From Piezodorus guildinii (taxonomy: Eukaryota; Arthropoda; Insecta; Hemiptera; Pentatomidae), in the NCBI GenBank assembly GCA_023052935.1, contig CM041292.1, positions 86,473,169 to 86,537,168 of the forward strand: a stretch of DNA of 64,000 bases. The letters run 5' to 3'. A program made the translations under genes and the position numbers. Below the pieces are notes generated by a model, which was given only the letters and a program-made list of their open reading frames with translations, was not told where the DNA came from and did not search any database. This document shows, in pieces, positions 1 to 11,201 of the stretch; positions within the stretch are counted from its first letter, which is position 1, and each line of letters starts with the position of its first letter.

Positions 1-113
1 TGATCTAATTTGGCAACATTGTCTGACATAATAATAAACATTTAGTAATTCCTCAATATCTTTGGTGGTGAACAGGGGGATAAAATTTGTACTGTTCATA
101 TTTAAGGTTCTAA

Positions 114-116
<3 letters not shown>

Positions 117-204
<88 letters not shown>
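117..204. repeat. (TA)n microsatellite
   Basis: An 88-bp uninterrupted TA run, flanked on both sides by the same short word TAAGAATA. Confidence 0.95.
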
Positions 205-206
<2 letters not shown>

Positions 207-958
207 AATATACTTGGTACGGAACGATGCGTATATGGGACATGGAATGCAAATGTGGAATAAGTCCTCTCCTTCGTTGAGATTACATTTTTAGCTCGAT
301 TTATATTGATAAATCTACGCTTAACTATACTTCCACCATTCTATATGTTATTTTTAAATGTACATTTATTTTTAATTGTTTAGCTTTTTTGGGAGCCGTG
401 TTTGGAAATGATATATTCAGCGTAAATCACTTAGGTACTGATTATAGACAAAAAATGTATATTAATTAAGAGAAAAGTTTGTAGGTAATATTTAAAAAAA
501 AATACCAAAATATTTTTTTATTCTTCCTTTCTATTTTTAAAGTATATAAGACCCATATTATAATTATGCATGAAATTTGAAAATATCAACTATTAGGGCC
601 AAAATGTTATGTATTGATGACGATAAACAAATTTAATTATTGTTGTTACAAAAGTAATATAAATATGTTGGGATAAAAATGATATTTTTTAATTAATCAA
701 GATTACAAAAAAAAAAAAATAAGAAAACTATATCATGCTGCTTAACCAGTTAGATTTTTGCTTATTCATGTAGCTTTATCTTATTCATATTCTTTCTAAG
801 TTAATCAGAACCTCATTTAATATGTTTTTATATTATAAACAGACATGCTTTTACAAACGTCTTCAGTTAAAAAAATAAATTGATTGTTACAGTTAGTGAT
901 TTCGTGTACCAAGCATACGGTTATCGTTCATATTTCCTCTTTTTCATCTAAATAATAC
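205..958. other. AT-rich stretch, nothing recognised
   Basis: AT-rich DNA with short homopolymer runs and stops in all frames. It matches none of the repeat families found elsewhere in the window. Confidence 0.6.
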
Positions 959-959
959 T

Positions 960-1262
960 GCTAGAGCGTTCTTATTGGAGACACGGACTATTTGATTGAT
1001 CCTGTGGTCTGGTGAGGCTCCCCGGGGAGCGGGCAAGCGTTGGTAATATTACACCTAAAATCTAAAAACGCCCGAGTAAATTAATAAGACAATAAATCGG
1101 ACAGGAGGGACGTTTCCTGGACAGACAGAACCTCCCGCGGGAGACAGCCCCCCGTAACTAACAGCCGGGGGGTGTAAATATAGCTCGCCCAACGGAGACG
1201 GATGAAGACAGCGATCTGAGGCGTCATTAAATGTGAAATTAGGCGTAGGCTCCTTGACAACT
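960..1262. promoter_or_regulatory. GC-balanced island, candidate cis-regulatory element
   Basis: About 300 bp of mixed composition in very AT-rich surroundings, matching no repeat here. It has two perfect 12-bp palindromes (CTCCCCGGGGAG at 1018-1029, CTCCCGCGGGAG at 1132-1143) and a 7-bp C/G inverted repeat with an 11-nt spacer (1148-1154 with 1166-1172). It also has AT cores such as AATTAATAA. The 61-residue frame across it on the minus strand resembles no protein. Regulatory function is inferred from composition only. Confidence 0.35.
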
Positions 1263-2858
1263 GCATATATATCTCTCTTTTACTATCTTCTTTGTTTATT
1301 TATCCCTGTCTCTCTCTTAAAACAAATACGTGTCTATAATTGCATATGCAGTTTTACCAGGGCCATCCTCTTTGTTATACCAGCTTTTCCCTTTCACTTC
1401 ATGGTTGATTGGTTGATAAGTATGTATGCTTTTTAGACATTCATTTTCTTTTAACCTTTATAAGTACTTTTTAATCGTATTATAAATGTATTGTTTTGTA
1501 ATTATTGTAATTTAGCACTACTTTTAATGTCCTAATTAGGACCTGTAAGTTAGGAAAAATGTTAGTAATTCTAAAGGAAATATTTTGTTTGAAAAACAAA
1601 AAAACAACATAAAAATTAAATAATATAATAATTGAAATCATCATCAACTATGATCACTTTCACGGTTTTTGTTTGTCTCCAACCCTCAAGACGTAGTTTT
1701 AAATGGTGGTTCTTCCAAAATCTGTAGCTTTTGATCTTGTTATCCATGTTAATTATTTTATTCGAACCACAATCCACAGCAAATATGATGTGATATTTGC
1801 CGATGTACAATATTGCTAATTTTTATATATTGTCATTAACAGTTTATAATTGATGTATAAACTAGGTGAATAAAACGAATGGCATTCATTATCCATACTT
1901 AAAATTTGACGACACTTTATTATAAATAAAAACAGAAAAGAAAATATTAATAGATTAAATATTAAAATGTATATTAAAAAACAAAACAATAAAGACGTAC
2001 TGTAGCACTACAACCCATGAAGGGTTTTGCGGTTTAGTAGTTAATAGTAAGACCTATGACCATTGCAAGGAGTGTTTTAGCTATCACCGTCTTTTTATTC
2101 ATTTTTTTATTACCCGTTTTTAAAGACTGATTGGATCTCAGAGTGTCTCAGACCAGAGGTCGATTATAGAATAAGTGTTTATCCTCTGAAAGTATGTATC
2201 AAATTCGGGGCCTGATTATATATTTCTATAATTCCTCATAACTATAATTATTTTTCAATCTTCAATTTTTAGTCACAAGTAATGGTTACAAGTGTGGACT
2301 AAAGATCTGGAAAATACAAAATCTCTCTCCAGTATGCTCAGATTTAAACTTTTGGAAGATGTACTCGAGGTTCTAGACTTACAAATTTTGTTCATGAATG
2401 GGAATTCCAGTCTTACAACTTTTTATTATGAATGGAACTCGTTAATAAACCTTCCGATAAGGTATCATGAGAATCCTTTAAAACAACGCTTAAATAAATT
2501 TATGGCTTTCTCATTCAAACGATCAACATAAAAGTTATCTAATCTCTCAACTTATTATGCTATATGTTCAAATGGTAGTGACGGTATAGATTAACCTTTT
2601 AACAGCTAAAATGTATTTTGAACGATTCTTTATATTAATTTAAATACTTTCTTAAAAGTCACGGGTCGTTTCATTTTCTTAATTGTATGTATATGTATAT
2701 TTAAAAAAATATATATTCATGAGCCTATATAATCCATTTCTTATGCTTATTTTAGACGTCTTGTAAATGAAGAATTAAAATATTTGTCCTTGAAAAATGA
2801 TTATTCCTGGACTACTTTCATCACAAAGTGTTTTGCCCTTTTAGGAAATTATGTATTG
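1263..2858. other. AT-rich stretch, nothing recognised
   Basis: No coding, RNA or repeat signal. The short open frames at 1616-1810 and 2292-2531 have no family features and AT-driven composition. Confidence 0.55.
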
Positions 2859-3056
2859 GTTTATTATTTTCAATTATAATCCTTCGTAAGAAAAAAAAAA
2901 ATCCTCCCCCCCTTAACATTTGAGGGCTTACGTTTCAAGATACGTAGAACCTTAATAACGAATTTTAAAATAAACCGTTTGTCCGCCGTCCGCGCTATTT
3001 ATCTGAAACTAGTGCACCAGTTATTTTTAAAATTCGCAAAAAAAAAAAAAAAAAAA
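2859..3056 (+). repeat. Family D repeat, 5' part (split by a family A insertion)
   Basis: It begins with a decayed form of the family D terminal hairpin (GGTTTATTATTTTC...) and continues with shared blocks such as ACGTTTCAAGATACGTAGAACC and CCGTTTGTCCGCCGTCC. It stops in an A-run where a family A element begins. The sequence resumes at 3961, as shown by the unsplit copy at 47521. Confidence 0.7.
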
Positions 3057-3960
3057 TGGTGCGGGCAACACACGACTATCACTTACCTCCGTTTTTATAA
3101 TCGATTACAGAATTTTCAAATACAGTAAGATATAAAAATGAGTGAAACCATTAAAGAATTAGCTTAATAGAATTTCTATAGAAGCATTTGTTTTATTAAA
3201 AAATCTATTATATTATTATCTTAAATAATCACTTAGTTTTATCTGCTTTTCATCACTCTCTATTAACTTTAAAATCGTGTGTATGAGATAATGATTTTTC
3301 TAAAATATTTAGCTTTCCAACGGTATATTATACATGTATATCACTGTTCTTAAGTTAAAAAACAAAATAATGCATTGAAAAAACATTTTTTTCAGTTTTT
3401 TCCTTTAATTGGGTATCGAATTCATTCAATTTATATATTTGCCTGTTTTTCATCAGTGGTAACGAGATAATATATGTAGTTATTTTGATGGAATCATCAA
3501 AATTAAAGGTACTTTAGAAGAAGAAAATTTAAAATATCGGCATTTAAGCCCTATCAGACTATTTTAATCAGAATAAAACCTACATGATATTAAAGCCCAT
3601 TTAACTTTACATCGACATAGCGATTTTAATCAAAATCGTCGGAACCGTTTTTGAGAAAATCATAAAAAGGTACAATATGCATGGCTAGTGGCTCTTCTAG
3701 GTAGCCGATTTTGATGAAAAAGTTTTTGTAACATGTCGGGCGTATAGTTGTCTTAAATATGATATTTCAGCTTCATAGGACTTTTCATTTCCGCCCGGGA
3801 GATACCACACACGGACACACACACACACACACAGACCTTTTTGCGAGACTTGGTTATTTGGACTCAGAGGACCCTAAAACGTGTATTTACGTTGAAAACT
3901 GGAATTCGAAAATTTTCATGATCGCAATACTTTCCCTTGCTATATATAGTTGTAAAAGTA
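3057..3960 (-). mobile_element. Family A element, about 904 bp, inserted in family D
   Basis: Reverse-orientation copy of the commonest repeat in the window. It runs from TGGTGCGGGCAACACACGAC to TTGTAAAAGTA. Both ends carry a sub-terminal inverted repeat (ACTTTCACTTACCT-like), and a (CA)n block lies at 3810-3835. It encodes no protein. The unoccupied family D copy reads CACAAAAATAC at this point, so insertion was into a run of A. Class is uncertain. A non-autonomous Helitron/Helentron-like element fits the sub-terminal inverted repeats and T/A-run target, but this is inference. Confidence 0.75.
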
Positions 3961-4455
3961 ATACTAGGGCATGCAAGCATAATCCTAGCACTTAGACGTT
4001 GATATCAACTGGTTATTTTTAAAATAGCTGCCGATTAAAAGTGATTTAATTCAATAACTCCTTTATTTTCGAAGATAGAGAAAAAATGTAGTAGTATTTG
4101 TTAACCAAAATGGAGTAAAATGATTTTAAAAAAGAGTAAACAGAAAAAATTGGAATTTTACATATAAATAAACCCATAACTCAGTTATTTTCTATGGTAT
4201 AGAAAAATTTTATGAGTATTTTTAACCATGAAGACGCGAATAATTATAAAACAGAAAAGATTGAAATTTTCACATAAATACGCCAATAACTCAATTATTT
4301 TTGAAGACAGATAATATGTACAGAGTTTTAGAATCAGTAAAGCGCCGATGAATAAATAAATCGAAAAGATTAGCAGCTATATAAACATTTATATCCTAAT
4401 AAAGTTATTTGGAAATAATAAGCCATGGTGTAATAATTTGGTGCGTTTTGTTATT
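3961..4455 (+). repeat. Family D repeat, 3' part
   Basis: Continues family D after the family A insertion (ATACTAGGGCAT...). It contains the internal motif ATAACTCAGTTATTTT and variants repeated about every 100 bp, each followed by a GAAGATAGAGAAAA-like segment. It ends near GTAATAATTTG as in the copies at 48.2 and 61.2 kb. Confidence 0.7.
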
Positions 4456-5029
4456 ATATATTCTCTTATAGTGCGCTGGTAAAATTGTGATTATTATTTC
4501 TTATTTTCTTTTATAAATTAGTTTCTTCTGTTAAAATTCTTGGCAACTTTCATTTTAAATTGCCATTGCCTGTCTTATTTATATTTTAGAGACCATTTCA
4601 AAATTTAATTTTCTAATTGTTTTGATTAATTTACAAATTTGTTTTTTGCTGATTTTTTTTCACCCACAAGATTTTTATTTTGTATTCCCTTGGTGTTTAA
4701 TTGACCAAAAACGAATAGAAATTCCTTCGCGAAACACTTTTCTGCTGACCAAAGGATTCAACTCTGATTTTTTACGAAATAAAATTCTAAATGTTTGTTT
4801 TGAAATAGTTTTTCTATTGATTCCTTGAAAGCCTACTTTCAGTGCATTTATCCAAATTTCATTTTTGAAAGGATATTTTTCTCCTTGACGATGATGTAAT
4901 CGAAAATTTATTATTTTTTCTAGTTTTTGGGTCGCCCCTTTCTATTTAACATTCGCACACGTCTCGAATACTTTTACAATGGTTGGGCATAAGTATTTTG
5001 AAAGGTTTAAAATAATCAAAAGTTGTACT

Positions 5030-5069
<40 letters not shown>

Positions 5070-5669
5070 GTTCATAATAGGAACAAAATAACTAATATAA
5101 TGCATGTAGGTCGTAAACTGTTCTTAAATGTATAATGATGGGTGATTAAATGAAAATTCTCAACCTGTATATTAATTAATGTAGTGTCTTTAAGTAGCAG
5201 CGATTTAAACTGTTTGCCCGGAATAGACCTTGTTGAAAATATTAATCAGGCCTCGTTCACAAGTTAAATTACTCCCATCTTTTTTTTTTCTGGATATTTA
5301 TAAATATTAATGTCGTGTACTCCTTCGTTTGGTCTAAAAAAAAGTATATAAATATATAATGATTCTTAACTAGCTTGATGACTAATATAAACTAAACTTC
5401 ATGACTAAAATCTGTAAGACATATTCATTTCATTTATTTCTTTGCACATCCATCAATAAGCCATACATTGTTGACTTCTTGCGGTGTTAAAAAAACAAAA
5501 AAAAAAACAACTATAGTCTGGGATCTGTATAAAAAGAAAATAGAACTTATATGATTTTTTTTTTTTTAAAACGTATGGCTACGAAGTACGTACAAAATAA
5601 GTTAAACTGATTTTTTTTTCCCCCACAAATTATCTCTTAAGTAAAAGTGATGCATAATTTATTATGTTA
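4456..5669. other. AT-rich stretch with a long T-run
   Basis: No gene or family repeat recognised. A T-run occupies 5035-5062. The open frame at 4622-4828 has no family features. Confidence 0.55.
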
Positions 5670-5986
5670 TTAATTTCATCCAACTATATATGAAATATAT
5701 AGTAAGGGAAAGTGTTGCGATCGTGAAAGTTTTCGAATTTGATTTTCTCCGAAATTACACGTTGTTCCAAATGACCAAGTTTCACAAAATGGTCTGTGTA
5801 TGTGTTTGTGATAAGTCTAACTTGAAAACGATAAGTTGTATAAAACCGGGATTTCATATTTTAGAAGCGCCTATACGTGAGATATTACTGACACTTTTTT
5901 AACAAAATCGGCGAACAGAAGACCCACCATATACTGTGCATTTTGAACCTTTTTGTGATTTTTTTCAATAAAAGCTGTAACTATTT
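5670..5986 (+). mobile_element. Older family A copy, 5' part
   Basis: Diverged family A start (TATATATGAAATATATAGTAAGGG, then the GTGTTGCGATCGTGAAAG block) whose first 15 bases are a mutated form of the usual TTACTTTCACTTACC. It breaks off at 5986, where a younger family A copy begins. Its remainder lies at 6891-7389. Confidence 0.7.
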
Positions 5987-6890
5987 TTACTTTCACTTAC
6001 TATATATAGTAAGGGGAAGTATTGCGATCGTGAAAATATTCGAATTCCAGTTTTCAACGGAAATACACTTTTTAGGGTCCCCTGAGTCCAAATAACCAAG
6101 TCCCGCAAAAAGGTCTGTGTGTGTGTCCGTCCGTGTGTGGTATCTCCCGGGCGGAAACGGTAAGTCCTATGAAACTGAAATTTCATATTTAAGACAACTA
6201 TACGCCCGAGACGTGACAAAACGTTTTTCATCAAAATGAGCCTACCAGAAGAGGCACTTTATACTATGCATTTTGCACCTTTTTTTCAATTTTCTCGAAA
6301 ACGGTCCCGGCGATTTTGATTAAACTCGCTATATCGATGTAAAAATTAATGGGCTTTAATATCATGTAGGTTTTATTTGGATAAAAATGGTCTGACAGGG
6401 CTTAAATTCCGATATTTTAAATTGTCTTCTCCTAAAGTACCTTTAATTCTGTAGATTCAATAATAATAACTAGATTATCTTGTTAACGTTGATGAAAAAC
6501 CGGTAAATATATAAATTGAATAAATTCGATACCCAACTAAAGGAGAAAACAGAAAAAATATTTTTTTAATGCAATTTTTCGTTTTTGAACATAAGAGCAG
6601 TAATATACATGTATGACATACTGTTGGAAAGCTAAAGATTTTAGAAAAAATATCATCTCATTCACAAGATTTTAAAAGTTAATAGAGAGTGATGAAATGA
6701 ACATAAAACTAACTAATTATTTTAGATAATAATATAATAGATTTTGTAATGAAACACATGTTTTTATAGAAATTTAATTTAATTAATGCCTTAATAGTTT
6801 CACGTATTTTTATCTTTAACTGTATTTGAAAATTCTTTCATTGATTTTAAAAATGGAGGTAAGTGAAAGTCGTGTGTTGCCCGCACCAGA
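5987..6890 (+). mobile_element. Family A element, complete, nested in an older copy
   Basis: A 904-bp copy from TTACTTTCACTTAC to GCCCGCACCAGA. It carries the ATTGCGATCGTGAAAAT block, a TG-rich microsatellite (6114-6138) and the closing GGAGGTAAGTGAAAGTCGTG. The sub-terminal words ACTTTCACTTAC and GTAAGTGAAAGT are inverted copies of each other. The 89-residue frame on the opposite strand is incidental, because other copies do not keep it open. Confidence 0.8.
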
Positions 6891-7389
6891 TTTGTTATAC
6901 TATACCGATGTAAACTGTTATAAGCTTTAAATCATATAGGTCTCAGTTTTCTTGAAATAGTATGACTAGGCTTGAATGTCTATTGATATAATAAATTTTC
7001 CTCCCAAAAAAATTTGATTTTTTAGATTCGAAAAAACCAACCATCTTGTTAGCATTGATAAAAAAAAAAAAGGTAGAGAAACGAGTTGAAACAATTTTTA
7101 TAAACATCTAAGGAGAAAAGAGCCAAAATATTGGTTTAGGTATTTTTGTTATTTCTGAACTTATGTACAATGTAGTATAAGGCAATCGAGTGTGTTGAAA
7201 ACCGAATATAACATAGTTGATTGTTGATAATAATAATTTTATTCTTAGATTGTTTAATATAAAACTTATGTTTCCATCCAAATTTTGTTTAATACTTTAA
7301 TTTTTTTGAAACTCTTAACTTGATTTAAATGTTCTTAAATTGGTTTTTACCTCGGAGTTAAGTGAACGTCGTGTGTTGGGCGCAACAGA
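6891..7389 (+). mobile_element. Older family A copy, 3' part
   Basis: Resumes at the ATACCGATGTAAACTG segment, matching CTATATCGATGTAAAAT of other copies, which is exactly the position where 5670-5986 stopped. It ends with AGTTAAGTGAACGTCGTGTG and the CAACAGAT terminus. Confidence 0.65.
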
Positions 7390-7849
7390 TTTTTTTATTA
7401 TGCGCAGATAAAGTATTCTTTTCATTATAAATTTGTTCTCCTCCATCTTCTTATGTTTTTTTTTATTTAAATTTAAAGAACTTAATCCAATTTTCATTCA
7501 AATCATTTGAGCCGTTTAATTGCTATGTTCTATTAAAAATCACGGTATTCGCAAAGTTGTATCAACGGCGATTATTTTGCAAATGGCCCTCCGGTGCGTA
7601 TTTATTTGAGCGTAAAGGGGGGACGATCTGAAACACATAGATTTTTTGAAAACCGCACCAAAATTTTAATCCAATAAAAAAAAAACTTCCCATCCCTTGT
7701 GGGGTTAAGAATGTAGAAGTGTTGACTTTATAATAATATTGTAGTAACTATTATTATAAAAGGCTTGAGTGGGAGCTGTACTCAGTCCGTATATTTAAAT
7801 TCTGATCTACCGATAATATTAATTTAGATCTGAATAATTACATTTAAAC
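7390..7849. other. No gene seen; possible repeat debris
   Basis: Contains short words reminiscent of family D but no alignable copy. Nothing else is recognised. Confidence 0.4.
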
Positions 7850-8457
7850 GTATCAGAAAATACGGCATGGACTATCGTGACAGACTTGTGGAGCGTCCTA
7901 ACAGCCATGGACAGCCAAACATCATCTAATGCCATAATTAGAGACATAATATGGATGGTGGAAGACAAAACTTATATCTATGTCGTGGTTATGATATGGG
8001 TATCGGCCCACTATGGAATTCCAGGGAACGAAAGAGCTAATCAAGCAGCTAATTCAGCCGAAATGCGAGAATCAGTGGACTTTACTGAAATAAAAGAAAG
8101 GACAATGGAGGATTTGGTAAATCACTATTTAAAAAAAAATACTGCTGAAAGAGTGGGAGGATGGTTGGAAGGAGATAATGTAAAAAGTGAGAACAATCAC
8201 ATCCGACTGTCGAAAATGGAGAACTAGTTCGAGAACTTCAAGGAGAGAGGAAATAATTGTACGCAGGCTAAGGATTGGACATTTCTTGGCTACTTTTTGA
8301 GGCGTCTGGAGGGAGACTCAAACCTGCGAAAAATGCAACAATGCCCCTCTAACTTTTTGACACTTACTGATTAAGTTCCCGCTTTTCGAGCAATCGAGGA
8401 CAAAAGTCGAACTAAAGAAATCCATAGCAGAAATACTTTAAGATGAGGAAGAGAGTA
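7850..8457 (+). pseudogene. LINE (I-group) remnant: RNase H and C-terminal zinc-knuckle region
   Basis: The end of ORF2 of a non-LTR retrotransposon. The frame 7877-8227 reads as an RNase H domain: TDLWSVLTAMDS matches the strand bearing the third catalytic acidic residue, and VSAHYGIPGNERANQAAN matches the last motif. The usual final Asp in GNERAD is Asn here. Past the stop, other frames give LRIGHFLATF and CEKCN...HLL, the C-terminal Cys/His region of I/R1-type LINEs, with at least two stops. The 5' part of the element is missing. The 3' part continues at 9315 beyond an RTE insertion. It is clearly dead. I, LOA and R1 clades cannot be told apart. Confidence 0.7.
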
Positions 8458-9314
8458 AAATAATAATAATAATAATAGGCTTACCGAACCCGAAGGTTCG
8501 ATGCCGATACCACTAAATTCTGTCTACACAGACTCGTCCAATGTTCACCGTTCAAGCCTAAGCCCCCGAGATCAGCCTTAACGCAATCCTCCCATTGACG
8601 CTTCGGCCTACCTTTCGGACGTCTACCAATCAGATCAGCGAACACCAACTTTCTCGGAATCCGCTCCTCATCGAGCCCAACAACTTTACTCGCCCATTTG
8701 AGTCTCCGCGATGCTATCAACTCAATTATATTCACAGGATACAAGTTCCGCAATTCCGCGTTGTGCAACCTTCTAAACTCCCCTGTGGTCTCATCTCTCT
8801 TCGGACCAAATATTTTACGCAGTACATTATTTTCGAAAACCTTAAGCCTTTGTTCATCCTTCAAAGTAAGCGGCCACGTTTCACATCCGTAAAGAACCGT
8901 CGGAAGAATAACAGTTTTATAAATTCTAACCTTTAAGTTTTTAGATAGAAGCCGCGAACTGAGTAACTTAGCAACTGAATAGTAACACGCATTTCCCACC
9001 TTTAATCGGGACTTTATTTCTTCCTGGATTTCATTTTTTCTTGTTATCATTGAACCTAAATACTTGAATTTCTCTACGTGTTCAAATCAAACCAAATCAT
9101 CGGCATACCCTAAAACCGGAATCCTGACACCTATATTTAAACCTTTCTCGGTACACATCACCTTTTCTATGACATATTCTAAAGCTATATTAAATAACAC
9201 AGGTGAAAGAGAGTCACCCTGTTTCAAACCCGATCGCACCTGGCTGTTTCACACCCGATCGCATCCGCCACCCGTGGGACGCTCCCCATACGCGGTAATG
9301 AGATCCGCGCGAGG
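8458..9314 (-). mobile_element. RTE-like LINE insertion, 5'-truncated and internally deleted
   Basis: The minus-strand frame 8481-9050 encodes 189 residues of the C-terminal RT and thumb region, with TVLYGCETWPLTLKDEQRL, RRLKWASKVVGL and GRRPKGRPKRQWEDCVKADL, typical of RTE-like reverse transcriptases. Before it, 9070-9235 gives GLKQGDSLSPVLFNIALEYV and the catalytic YADDL box. An internal deletion then joins YADDLV to EHVEKFKYLGSMI. The 3' end is a short (TAA)n tail. The word GGAAGAGAGTA occurs at both edges (8447-8457 and 9315-9325), consistent with a target-site duplication. A second imperfect 20-bp copy of the GATCGGGTKTGAAACAG segment sits at 9240-9266. Not functional. Confidence 0.8.
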
Positions 9315-9454
9315 GGAAGAGAGTATAACCAATTTAATATAATTCATAAGAATAACAAAGTTCTACAATATAATATAATTATTCCAATCACGGCAATGAC
9401 CCTTAAGAGTGAGTAGAGGCGGATAAGCAAATTAAAAAAAAAAAAAAAAAAAAA
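9315..9454 (+). mobile_element. 3' UTR and poly-A tail of the interrupted I-group LINE
   Basis: Follows the right-hand copy of the RTE target duplication and ends in a 20-nt A-run (9434-9454). It is therefore read as the 3' end of the LINE beginning at 7850. Confidence 0.55.
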
Positions 9455-9819
9455 GATCTAATGTTTATCCATTTAACTAACAAGCTGAATTTTATTCACT
9501 TGAAGAAATTTCTTTTTTTATTATTACTACTCATTTTTGTGCTCAAGACTGTGTTTTCTGTTTGTTTTTCATATTCGTTAATATTCTATTTTTAACTCAA
9601 AACGTTTTATTAATAAACAAGTTATTTACCTGTTGTTAACACGAAACACGCTACTCCTGAACGTATGGTTAGGAGCAAAGCCTTTCAATTTAATTTCATT
9701 TCGGAAAGAGACTTAATTTTAAAGGCGATATTCATCACAGGACTCTACTCATCGTCGCACGCAATTTTTTTTCTCATTCCCCTTTCAGGAGAAATTTTTA
9801 ATGATTATTAAAAGGTGCT
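9455..9819. other. No gene or repeat recognised
   Basis: AT-rich unique-looking DNA. Confidence 0.5.
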
Positions 9820-10135
9820 CTCATTACAAGTCTTATTTTGACCGGACGGTTACCGTAAAAGCCCATAGATCAAATCCCTGGTAGATAGTTATTTGGTGCT
9901 CCTGCCCTAATTAATTAATAGCCTTACCTTGTATAATTAATTATCCATCACGGTGGACCCTGTTCATAATAATATGTTAGCCGAGCGTAAAGCTACTATA
10001 TATTTTAATTTGTAGGCGCCTTAGTCACCTCCCCTTCATCTTCCTCATCTCACTTACTCTAATTTCCATATGGATTGCGATCTCTATCTCTCAATCATAT
10101 TTTCTCTTCTCTTCCTTGAATTTAGGATCTTAGAG
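9820..10135. promoter_or_regulatory. Candidate cis-regulatory island with TAATTA clusters
   Basis: Mixed-composition block containing CTAATTAATTAATAG (9909-9923) and TAATTAATTATCC (9935-9947), tight clusters of homeodomain-type cores, plus pyrimidine-rich CACCTCCCC (10027-10035). No repeat match inside the window. Confidence 0.35.
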
Positions 10136-10602
10136 GCCGTGTGAGAGTGATACCATCTTCATATTACAAGATAATCTCGTAGGTCTTCACAATTCAAAAT
10201 GCTCCTTTTATTTTATTTTTTTATGCTGACAGATTTTATCGTTTACACCTAAACATGACATGACATCTAAGCATTGATAAAACACAAACCACTATAAAAG
10301 TTGTCAGTGTTTTCTTAATTATATTTCAGTTGATAAAATATTGTTTTATTAATTATTGTCATTAAAGTTTTATAATTAGGTATCACTAACATTTTGAACA
10401 TGTATATTTGAAATGCGATCGTATTTATTGAAAAATATTTTTTTATATTATGGTATATACGAGTATTTAGTTACTTCGTTTGACATCCATATCTAATCCA
10501 CCCTTCTCTAGGATGTTTAGCCGCCACGGCATGAAAATTGTCAATGATTTTTATTTTTATGTAATTGGAGTAATTTTTGTTTATCTTTATTTGGCACAAA
10601 GG

Positions 10603-11080
10603 AGTGGCGCCCTGTAGTACATATAGCGCTAGACTACTGTTCTCCGGCTCCCGGGTTCGATTAGATTAGGTTACTATTTTTTCTGAGCAATCAAGTGCTA
10701 GATTATCACCCCCAACTAACTAGATTTCATGTTATCTTAGTTGGTTTTAGTTTTAAAATCCTGTTGCTTGTACTTCGTTTGTTCTCTCTGTATCTTTTTA
10801 TGTCTTTGTAAAATAAGCAGAAAGAAAGTTCTGGTTCGAACCTTGGCTGAGGCAGTATTATTTATTTTGTTATTTCAGCGGTGGAGTGACCCTTGGGTAT
10901 GAATACCCTCCTGGGGCACACCTAGCCGCTGTTGAGTGGGGACCCAACAATTGAGAGGAAAACCCGGCAGCAGAACTTGATCGAGGCCTAACTACCTTCT
11001 TACATGACACTCCTTACAGCGGACCTTAAGAACCCCCATTCCTACTGAACCCAAGCTCTAATTGGGTTGTTGAAGTACAG
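10603..11080 (+). mobile_element. Probable third tRNA-type SINE, split by a 172-bp insertion
   Basis: The left part ends CCCGGGTTCGA (10650-10660) and the right part starts GGTTCGAACC (10833). Joining them at the shared GGTTCGA gives a perfect pol III box B (GGTTCGAACC). The right part continues through a GC-richer body to about 11080. No second copy is seen in the window, so SINE status rests on box B alone. Confidence 0.4.
10661..10832. mobile_element. 172-bp insertion flanked by GGTTCGA
   Basis: Bounded by direct repeats GGGTTCGA / TGGTTCGA (7 of 8 identical). No terminal inverted repeats or coding signal, class unknown. Confidence 0.4.
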
Positions 11081-11102
11081 ATTTTTTATTGGACACTATT
11101 TT

Positions 11103-11201
11103 ATTTATTTTTTTTTTTTTATGATATTTATCGAGATATATTAACATTTGTTTCAAAATGAACAATAAAGTGATATGAGACCATATTCAAACAGTATTTA
11201 T
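11103..11201 (-). mobile_element. Jockey LINE 3' UTR, distal part
   Basis: A poly-T start followed by ATTTATCGAGATATATTAAC and TGATATGAGACCATATTC, shared with the 3' UTR at 57.0 kb and in forward orientation at 20.4 kb. It is interrupted at 11202 by SINE-A. Confidence 0.7.

Noticed and set aside
5965..6234. 89-codon frame conserved in parts at 3759 and 35495
   Set aside because: It is the antisense of family A. Different copies break the frame and the similarity extends equally through non-coding parts.
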